Below are positions 56,600 through 64,000 of a stretch of DNA of 64,000 nt, one piece after another. Position 1 is the stretch's first letter; every line of letters starts with the position of its first letter. The position numbers and the translations under genes were made by a program. This stretch comes from Deroplatys truncata (lineage: Eukaryota; Arthropoda; Insecta; Mantodea; Mantidae), in NCBI GenBank assembly GCA_030765065.1, contig CM060977.1, positions 98,473,795 to 98,537,794 of the forward strand, written 5' to 3'. The notes beneath the pieces are model-generated. The model saw only the letters and a list, made by a program, of their open reading frames with translations, was not told the DNA's origin and did not search any database.

Positions 56600-59500
56600 C
56601 TACCCCGAGTTATACAATTTAAGCTGAGACAGGTGAGCGCGGCGCCTGCAGGAAGAAGACAATTCTTGCAAAAGAACAGACACCCCCTTATAAATTCTGA
56701 GAATCTTAAACGGGCCAAGATAGCGAGGAGCTAACTTCGCGGCAAACGCATCTGCTTTCGAGGACTGAGGATAGTTACGGCACATAACAACATCTCCCAC
56801 TTTGAATGGGGAGGGACGACGGGACGCATCGTATCGCTGCTTTCTCATAGAGTGGCCTCTACGCAGATTATTCAAGGCAGCCTTCCAATTAGTACGAATG
56901 GTATGCGGAGAATTGTCAGCCGGTAATAAATCATTTAACGCCCACAAATTAGCCAAAGGAGACGCAGGTTGGTAGGCAAATAACAATGAAAATGGCGTCG
57001 TCTTATGAACCTCATGTCTCGCAGAATTGAAAGCAAACTGAAGTTGCTTCAAGTATTTATCCCAGCAATTGTGCTGCTGGTGATGATAAGCAATTAAAGC
57101 GGACTTAAGGTTACGGTTGACCCGTTCCGCTAATGAGGGGTTAGGGTAATAAGGGGTAGTAGTAAAATGCTTAATACCCCAATCAAAACAAAAGGAACGA
57201 AAGAGACGCGACTTAAATTGCGAACCGTTGTCAGAGACCAGATATTGAGGAGCACCAAAAGATCCAAATATTGTTCCAAGTTCCCGAATAGCGAGGCGAG
57301 CAGTAGCCGCACTCAGAGGTGAAATCCATACGAACTTTGAGAAAGCATCAGTAAGCACCAATGCAAAAATATTTCCCTGAATAGAACGAGGGAACGGTCC
57401 GATAAAATCTACAAATAGTTTTTCCATGGGCGCGGAGGGAACCTCCGAAGCCAAATATCCCCAATTTGTAGCCTGCGCGGGTTTGGACAATGCGCAAATG
57501 CGGCAAGACTTAACATGCTTTCTTACATCGAAATCCATGCCCCGCCACATAAACTGTTCACGAATTCGATTTCTGGTTTTGGCAATGCCTAAATGACCCC
57601 CGAAAGGAGAATCGTGAAAATAACTGAGAATCATGGGAATAGCTGCCTTCGGAACTATGACTTTATAACGCCGATCAAAACTAGCTCTTCCCATCAAAAC
57701 ACCCTCATGAATCTTATAATCCTGCAGTGAAACTCCTGATTTAATTTGCTCAATAATTGAGGCCAACCCAGAATCGGTAAGTTGAAGTTCAGGTATACTG
57801 ACAAACATTTCAGGAAATGCCGAAAATGAGAAGCTCTCAATCTGAGTATCCGCAGGAGCATCCAAAGTCTCGAAATAAACACACTCCTCAGTAGGTTCGG
57901 AAAATACCCGGGTAAGAGCATCCGCAATACAATTTTCTGAACCTCTGATAAAGGAAGGAGTAAACTTAAAGGCACCTATCCGGACACCCCAACGCGCAAG
58001 ACGACCTGTCTTCCTTGGGACAGCTAACGCCCACGTTAAAGCCTGGTTATCGCACTCTAAAAAGAAATGCACATGTTCTAAGTACACCCTATACTTCTCC
58101 AATCCAAAAAGCACCGCTAAGGTTTCTAATTCATATGTAGAAAATTTACGTTCTTCAGGAGATAAAGTACGCGAACTATAATAAATGGGACGACGACCTT
58201 CAGGAAATTCCTGCAACAAAACAGCCGCTAGCGCGCTAGCACTAGCATCCGTCTGTAAAATAAAGGGCATAGCAAAATCTGGAAAAGCCAAGACAGGAGG
58301 GTTTGAAATAGCCTCTTTTAGATCAACAAATGCCGCTTCCTGCTCCTCGGCCCACGCAAAAGTAACCCCTTTCCTACGTAAGCAATTAAGAGGTTCCGCC
58401 CGAGTAGAAAAATTTGAAATAAATTTAGAGAAGAAGTTAACCATTCCCAAAAATCGAGCCACCTCACGCTTATTCTTGGGTGCCGGAAAATTTCTAATAG
58501 CCTTAGTGCGATCTGGGTCTATGGTAATACCAGAAGGGGAAACCATATGGCCCAAAAATGATATTTGAGAGGTAGCAAAATGAACTTTAGACTGCTTAAC
58601 TGATAACCCGGCGCTCTGTAGGCGACGAAAGACCTCACGTAAATGAACAAGATGTGAGTCAAAATCCTCGGAATATACTACAAGATCATCTAAGTAATGG
58701 TACAAATATTTAAATTTTATGTCCGAAAACAAATTATCCAGCAAACGAGTGAGGACTTGCGCGCCCGTAGCCAAACCAAATGGGACCCTATTGAATTCAT
58801 AAAGGCGCCAGGGGGTAGCGAAAGCTGTTAGATGCTTGGAATGTTCAGCCAAAGGAATCTGATGATAAGCATTGTTCAAATCCAGGGTCGTAAAAACGCG
58901 AGCCTTCGAAAAATGATGAGCAGCTGTATGCAAATCGGGCAAAGGGGTACTTTCAATAAGGATTCTTTTGTTCAAGAGACGATAATCTATGACCGGTCTA
59001 AAATCCTGATCTCCCTTCGGTACTAGAAATATGGGGCTGCTGTAATTTGAAGTAGATGGTCTAATAACCCCTTGGTCAAGCATCTTCTGTATTTTCTCTT
59101 TTAATATAGCCATCTTCGGTGGTGTGAGCTTATATGGAGATAACTTGACCGGAGTAGAATCAGTTAACTGAATTTCATATTGAGTCAAATGAGTGACCCC
59201 TAAAACATCTGTAAACAATGAATCAAATTCCCCAACTAAATGTTCTATTTGCTTTGCCTGTTCAGGGGACAAATGAGACAGAGAAGAAGTTGCGCAATTT
59301 TGGGTTACCAAATTAATATCTCCCAAAGTTAAAGGGGGCCGAGATGGTTTAAAATCCCTCACAAAGTCCAACTTTATCCGGGGAGCAAAATGAAAAGCGA
59401 TCTGCCTAGTGGAAAAATCAATAGCCATCCCAGTCCTTGACATAAAATCGGCACCTAGGACACATGCATAAGGAAGCTTGGGAACGACAAAAAAACTATG

Positions 59501-59761
59501 TTTCCACGTAAAACGTGGGAAACGTATAGTACATGATACCTTTTGAGTAACTTGAAAGGCCTGACCATTGACCATCAAACAAACCAACTGACACGTGGTT
59601 GCACGCGACATAATACATGGTAAATTTAACCTAAGCCAATCAAGCTGAATCAAAGAGACAGAACTTCCGGAATCTAATAACGCCAATAAAGGCAACTTCT
59701 CAAGAGAAACTTGAACTAAGGGTTTACCCGAAAACGGATAACCACAAATACGCCGAGACAA
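56600..59761 (-). CDS. pol: Gypsy pol polyprotein (PR-RT-RNase H-IN)
   Basis: An open frame of 1053 codons. Residue positions count from the start of the open stretch. Protease: LLDSGSS with the catalytic aspartate at about 30. Reverse transcriptase: TLDLNNAYH (about 292-300) and YLDD (356-359). RNase H: QTDASASA (D505), a glutamate near 544 and CDNQ (D571). Integrase: an H-H-C-C finger (H715, H723, C753, C756) and a D, D35E core (D785, D844, E879). Near the end, RYLGPFKI (about 1013) resembles the GPY/F module. Cleavage products would copy genomic RNA and insert the DNA. The frame is in phase with gag, so pol is probably made as a Gag-Pol fusion rather than from its own start. Confidence 0.93.
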   Translation of the reverse strand: MSRRICGYPFSGKPLVQVSLEKLPLLALLDSGSSVSLIQLDWLRLNLPCIMSRATTCQLVCLMVNGQAFQVTQKVSCTIRFPRFTWKHSFFVVPKLPYACVLGADFMSRTGMAIDFSTRQIAFHFAPRIKLDFVRDFKPSRPPLTLGDINLVTQNCATSSLSHLSPEQAKQIEHLVGEFDSLFTDVLGVTHLTQYEIQLTDSTPVKLSPYKLTPPKMAILKEKIQKMLDQGVIRPSTSNYSSPIFLVPKGDQDFRPVIDYRLLNKRILIESTPLPDLHTAAHHFSKARVFTTLDLNNAYHQIPLAEHSKHLTAFATPWRLYEFNRVPFGLATGAQVLTRLLDNLFSDIKFKYLYHYLDDLVVYSEDFDSHLVHLREVFRRLQSAGLSVKQSKVHFATSQISFLGHMVSPSGITIDPDRTKAIRNFPAPKNKREVARFLGMVNFFSKFISNFSTRAEPLNCLRRKGVTFAWAEEQEAAFVDLKEAISNPPVLAFPDFAMPFILQTDASASALAAVLLQEFPEGRRPIYYSSRTLSPEERKFSTYELETLAVLFGLEKYRVYLEHVHFFLECDNQALTWALAVPRKTGRLARWGVRIGAFKFTPSFIRGSENCIADALTRVFSEPTEECVYFETLDAPADTQIESFSFSAFPEMFVSIPELQLTDSGLASIIEQIKSGVSLQDYKIHEGVLMGRASFDRRYKVIVPKAAIPMILSYFHDSPFGGHLGIAKTRNRIREQFMWRGMDFDVRKHVKSCRICALSKPAQATNWGYLASEVPSAPMEKLFVDFIGPFPRSIQGNIFALVLTDAFSKFVWISPLSAATARLAIRELGTIFGSFGAPQYLVSDNGSQFKSRLFRSFCFDWGIKHFTTTPYYPNPSLAERVNRNLKSALIAYHHQQHNCWDKYLKQLQFAFNSARHEVHKTTPFSLLFAYQPASPLANLWALNDLLPADNSPHTIRTNWKAALNNLRRGHSMRKQRYDASRRPSPFKVGDVVMCRNYPQSSKADAFAAKLAPRYLGPFKILRIYKGVSVLLQELSSSCRRRAHLSQLKLYNSG

Positions 59762-59788
59762 ACAAATGGTCGACTTAACCTTCTGGCG

Positions 59789-61045
59789 TCATAAAGGTCG
59801 AAACTGTCGCCCCTGATTAGAAACACGAAGAAAACCCCGATTCACGGTCCTCCTATTGGGACAATTTCGTCGAACATGGCCTTCCTGACCACACTGAAAG
59901 CATTTAATAGTGGCCCGACGACCAGAAACCGGAACAATGGCCGAAGAAGGAGCTGATACAGTGGTATTAGGAGTTGCTAATGAGCCCGGAGGCTCTGACA
60001 GACGCAGCCTATCAACAAGCATAACTTCATTGAGTTTAGGTACCAATGCTTCCAACTGCTGCAAATTTGACGGCCGAGGTCCTAAAACCAAAGCCGACCT
60101 GACGACTGGATTGAGTCCTGATAAAATGACATCACAAATTTCCGCTTCCGTATCAGGGAGCACCAACACTAAAGCAATTTCCTTAACCCGAACCATATAT
60201 TCTGTAAACGGTTCCGTTAGACCCTGAGGACGAAAATATACGTCTTGCATTATCCTCGTGCATTCCCTACGTGGAATGAACATGTCTAATAGGGCCAAAT
60301 GAAAGCGAGTCACAGGGTCGGCCAAACCAGCACACCGCATTAAGAGGTCCAAAACTATCCCAGACACCTTGACAGATAATAATTCTATCACTTGAGCCGT
60401 GGGTACCAAATAACGCTTAGCCATTAGCGTCAATCGAACAAGAAAATAGAGAAACTGTAAAGCCGATGGTACATCAACAATGTCGTTTAACTGAAAGCCC
60501 TCCACGAATTGTTGGAGGGGATGAGCGAGTCTAAGTGGCCGAAACGCAGATACCGCAATCGCAGGCTGAACCACATCCGACAATCCTTGATTATACAAGG
60601 GAGACGCCCCAGTGTCATTCTGTGTAGTCCCAAAATCTTCCTCCACCTTATGGGCTAATTCCTTAAACTGATCCTTTAACTTTTGCAACGCTATACAAGA
60701 CTGCAAAGTAGGGAATCTCTGTAAGACATAATCTAAATAGAACAAGTAATGCCGAATTCTAACTTGCCACCGGAGCAACTGTGCCTTAGAGGGAGAATCC
60801 TCGAGCCCAAAATCCATTAAATTATCCTGAATCTCTGCTAAGGCCAACGAGCAAGTGGACTCACACTTAGTCACTATCACGTGATCAATAGAAACAGTAA
60901 TTATTGGAGCATCCTTAATTTGTCGAAAAACATCCAACATAATAGCCACTTCAGTTGTCATAGAACATTGACCTCCACGTACAACCAACTCTACCCACAA
61001 TTCACCTTTCCGTAATCTGTCCACATTACTAACCGATACCGCCAT
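59789..61045 (-). CDS. gag: Gypsy gag, capsid/nucleocapsid protein
   Basis: About 418 codons from the ATG at 61045 (MAVSVSNVDRLRKGEL). The open stretch continues further upstream, across the primer site, but that part is unlikely to be used. The middle (EYMVRVKEIALVL, GLNPVVRSALVL) has the look of a retrotransposon capsid domain. The C-terminal part holds one CCHC zinc knuckle, CFQCGQEGHVRRNC, for RNA binding. Gag is followed in the same frame by pol, with only a gag terminator and a few codons between, a layout that suits read-through. Confidence 0.88.
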   Translation of the reverse strand: MAVSVSNVDRLRKGELWVELVVRGGQCSMTTEVAIMLDVFRQIKDAPIITVSIDHVIVTKCESTCSLALAEIQDNLMDFGLEDSPSKAQLLRWQVRIRHYLFYLDYVLQRFPTLQSCIALQKLKDQFKELAHKVEEDFGTTQNDTGASPLYNQGLSDVVQPAIAVSAFRPLRLAHPLQQFVEGFQLNDIVDVPSALQFLYFLVRLTLMAKRYLVPTAQVIELLSVKVSGIVLDLLMRCAGLADPVTRFHLALLDMFIPRRECTRIMQDVYFRPQGLTEPFTEYMVRVKEIALVLVLPDTEAEICDVILSGLNPVVRSALVLGPRPSNLQQLEALVPKLNEVMLVDRLRLSEPPGSLATPNTTVSAPSSAIVPVSGRRATIKCFQCGQEGHVRRNCPNRRTVNRGFLRVSNQGRQFRPL

Positions 61046-61155
61046 CTTGATACTACGGATATGGTACAAGTAAGAAAATGAGATCCGGAGAATACAGAGC
61101 AAACAACAAACCCAAAAATATTCCCTAACCAACACAGACAAATCAATTAACCACG

Positions 61156-61166
61156 CTCTGCTACCA
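61156..61166 (-). promoter_or_regulatory. Primer binding site, complementary to initiator tRNA-Met
   Basis: On the minus strand, six to seven bases past the 5' LTR end, TGGTAGCAGAG matches the complement of the 3' end of animal initiator tRNA-Met (which ends CUCUGCUACCA). The following bases diverge, then TGGTT agrees again. Confidence 0.7.
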
Positions 61167-61172
61167 GTAATT

Positions 61173-62462
61173 TGCAATGGTTCCGCTGTTTGACTGAGTT
61201 AGGGAACCCCGGCCAAACGAAAAGGGAAGCCCTAACGAGTGCCGTAGGGGAAAACAAAAGGAAACCAGAACTCTCAAAAATATACTACTATTGATAAGTT
61301 TGTTTTTGGGTACTTTAATGATAATAATAAACAAACATTATTAACCAGAACCGTAAAGCAACCATAAAAGAATAACTGTAAAACAAAAATGGCTTAAAGA
61401 GTAAAGCAACCAAAACCAATTGAGCAGAGCAGTAAAGGCAAGTTTTAAATACAGCAAAATTAAGTAAATCCAAAAATTCAACAAACCAAATCAATTTAGA
61501 AAGTTTATAAAACAAGGCCACTATAAACATCAGACCAAAAAATTTAAGACTAGCTAAGAATGTTGAACAAGACCGAAACAGACTTTAATGAAATTCAGGA
61601 AACCGAGAGCTTCAAAGTCCAGCTAAGCTAGATGTAGATATCTTTACAACCCAACCGTTTTCATTTACAAAGTTCAGCATAAATGGGTACAGCATAACTG
61701 GGTTTTAACTGCAATTACTGCTCTCATAATTTACACAACAGAATATCTGTAATTTTGAATTAACTATGCATTTTCAAAGTGCCCAAAATATGTAAAGCTC
61801 TACTCACAAATTTCTACTTATATTGCTTCTTGCCCTCCTTTTATCAAACTATGCAATTTCAGACGACAATTGCCAAAAGCTTTTCTCACAAATTTCACAC
61901 TACTGATGCTTTTTACCTTCATGAATCAAAATATGCATTTTCAAATTGCACAACTGTGTAAAGCTCTTATCACAAATTTTAAACTAACTATACACTGAAA
62001 ATCACGTACTGAAAATATAACTCAACTGGAAAAGAAACAAAACACACTAAACCTATGAACAACTCCAAGAGCCAGTCACTTTACGAACTCTTATTTTCAA
62101 ACACACATAACGTTTTCCGCCCCTAAATTCACTCACCATTACCAGGACATAAAACTGATAATAAAGCCTACCTTTACATAAGGTCGATCCACCGAAAATC
62201 ACAAAGACGTTCCTTAAAAATTCATTACAAAACTTCCACAATCCGCATCAGTAGTTGCCGGGCAGAGAGCTATCCCTGCAATGCGGACAGAAATCCACCA
62301 CTCAGCGCGTACGGCCAAAGCACATGCCACGTCAGCAACCCACAGAGGAAAAAAAAAGGAGAGCACCAAAGAGAGCGTTAAGCAAAGGGGACAAGCAACG
62401 TAAAGTGACTGGCTGGATGTATAATACAGATACAAAACATAAAAAGAACACATAACAGCACA
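61173..62462 (-). repeat. 5' LTR of the Gypsy element
   Basis: 1290 bp, carrying the promoter for the element. Its near identity with 53579-54868 is the age evidence. Confidence 0.93.
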
Positions 62463-62466
62463 CTAT

Positions 62467-63399
62467 ATAAGAGTTACATAAAGAGTTAAACTGTTTTGAG
62501 CGCACACCCTCCTATATTCCTACTTTTAGCATGTTTTGATAATGTGACAAATGTCATTACAATTAATTAATATTAACCCGTGCCTCACTGGACTTAAATA
62601 TGTAAAGAAACTTAAGCACTGAAAGGGTGTTTGTATTTTTCTCTTTGCCATAAACAATTAAAACCAACTTATACATGCTTTTAAAATATGCTTACGTATA
62701 TTTAAACGGAATAAGTTTAGGTACTAATATGTAATATTAATGTCAACAAGTAGTAATTATATTTAATAGAACATACAAAATGTGGGAAAGCTGCTTAAAT
62801 CAATTCTAGTTTTTACAGAATTTTTATTTAGTGTTACTTTTTTACAGTCAGGGTGTTGTCCCCGGTTATCTTGGACATATCACAAAATGAATTTTTTTTT
62901 CTTCATCGACCGTTAATAGTACATTTAAATCTTGTATCAACTTTACTCCTCTCTCTCTTCCGTATCATTTGCCCCTTAACATAGTCTCTTCGGTACCAAG
63001 TTAGGAAGTGTTTGAGTCCCAAGAACTTGGATCCTTATTTAAAAAATTTAAATCTATGCTTAACTTCAACATATCCAAATTCTTGACTGAAATGAACTCG
63101 TCAATTCTCTTATTTGAAATAATAAAGAGACTCAAAGCTCAATCAGTAAGTAGATATGTTTACACAATCTGAATAGCCTAAACGTATAAATGTGCTAAAT
63201 GTAAATGTACACAATTATATTAGACATAAAAGAAAGCTTACCCAAAGTTTTGTAACTGCAACAGGTAGAACAGTGTACCTCCGTTCGGTCCCCAAGGTTT
63301 TCCGCTGCCGATTTCTAACCATACGTGTTTTTGTGTCATTGTTAAGATAACAATCGAATGTGTTTGTTCAGGAGGAGTTTTATCTCGTATAATTAATTG
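62467..63399. other. Unassigned AT-rich stretch
   Basis: I see no gene or repeat match in about 930 bases. Confidence 0.35.
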
Positions 63400-63801
63400 G
63401 TATATTGACGTAAACGTACTATAAAGTACATTTACATTTCTTTAAAAGCCTGAATTTATTTCGTATGAATTAATTTCCGAGATATTTCCATTTCCGAAAT
63501 ATCCGTTATTAATTATTCATATTCTTCATACTTTTGCCATTATTTTAAAGTGCTGTCAACATTCAGTTGTTTCCCGCAATTGAAGAATGAGTATGGAATT
63601 TTAAGGCCAGCATATAGCGTCCAGTTCTTAAATATTAGTCCATCGCTGTTCTCTTTCTATCCATAACGAGATGTGTAATGTATCGTTTTCTGCAAAGGTG
63701 TATATTGATCAAAATGAAGAAAAATAAGCTTTCGTAAGAATAGTTTTATACCCACTAATAAGGATATAGGGTAAGCAGTCATGTGAATGTAACACATGAG
63801 A
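63400..63801 (+). repeat. ACTTTCTC-family repeat, 3' half
   Basis: The forward 3' half of the first internal type (GGAATTTTAAGGCCAGCATA at 63594), ending AACACATGAGA. The last 199 bases of the window show nothing recognisable. Confidence 0.7.
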
Positions 63802-64000
63802 TGTTTTTGATTTCGGAAGGTTAAAGCTTCCATTTCTATTTAAGGCTTGATATTATACTTTCATCTATATTTCCTCTTCCTTAAGTAAGGGGTAGAGATA
63901 ATCTGAATAGTACGCATCACGGCAAAGTTGGTACTTTAAGTGGTTCGTGTTGAAGAAAGATTAGACCGTATTTACTAATGAAGTCAGGTTCGTCATTAAA

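Larger units (their letters stand above)
53579..62462 (-). mobile_element. Gypsy (Ty3-type) LTR retrotransposon, looks whole
   Basis: An 8884-bp element on the minus strand with two 1290-bp LTRs, a primer site, gag, pol, a polypurine tract and a perfect 4-bp target duplication CTAT (53575-53578 and 62463-62466). The order protease, reverse transcriptase, RNase H, integrase places it in Ty3/Gypsy. There is no recognisable envelope gene. The LTRs differ at about two positions by eye (near 0.2%), so the insertion is young, well under a million years at usual insect neutral rates (a rate I assume). It is the only large element in the window that looks whole. Confidence 0.93.

Overview
The window looks like intergenic or intronic DNA from an AT-rich, repeat-laden arthropod genome, most likely an insect. 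I base this on the mix of element families (several IS630-Tc1-mariner lineages, a Tigger/pogo element, hAT, a Penelope-like element, an RNase H-bearing LINE, Gypsy LTR elements and tRNA-derived SINEs), the absence of any operon-like or bacterial gene layout, and the lack of any long open frame that is not from a mobile element. I cannot name the species. I see no confident host gene. The only candidate host exon is a short frame at 30117-30359, and it is weak.

Layout. 1-3715: a decayed mariner-type transposase running off the left edge, then copies of a 0.82-0.94 kb non-coding repeat, here called the ACTTTCTC family, one of them split by a Penelope-like fragment with a hammerhead-like RNA core. 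3.9-6.5 kb: an unnamed repeat and a DUF4817-type mariner element with long inverted ends. 6.6-11.4 kb: a SINE and a run of ACTTTCTC copies, two of them head to tail. 12-17.3 kb: SINEs and a second DUF4817-type mariner that was split by a solo LTR. 18-24.4 kb: more ACTTTCTC copies, a mariner fragment and a SINE. 24.4-27.2 kb: a LINE fragment and a Tc1 element. 28.6-29.9 kb: a SINE that grew an internal minisatellite. 30.8-31.7 kb: a deleted mariner. 34-36 kb: a SINE and a solo LTR. 37.3-42.4 kb: SINEs, a hAT remnant, a 230-bp direct duplication around a SINE, and a Tigger element hit by a SINE. 42.5-53.2 kb: trinucleotide microsatellites, four solo LTRs and further ACTTTCTC copies. 53579-62462: a Gypsy element with matching LTRs that looks whole. 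62.5-64 kb: quiet AT-rich DNA and one more ACTTTCTC copy.

The dominant feature is the ACTTTCTC family, with about 25 full or partial copies in both orientations. It has a subterminal inverted repeat (ACTTTCTCTAC / GTAGAGAAAGT), a central GT-rich microsatellite-like tract, a small hairpin near each end, T-run junctions and head-to-tail tandems. These are hallmarks of non-autonomous Helentrons (HINE/DINE-1 type). That class assignment is my inference.

Nested insertions give a relative history. The ACTTTCTC repeats and mariners are old and decayed. Solo LTRs, still bounded by 4-bp target duplications, landed inside them. The Gypsy element at 53.6-62.5 kb is the youngest large arrival, because its two 1290-bp LTRs differ at only about two positions by eye. 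The elements do not form a joint pathway.
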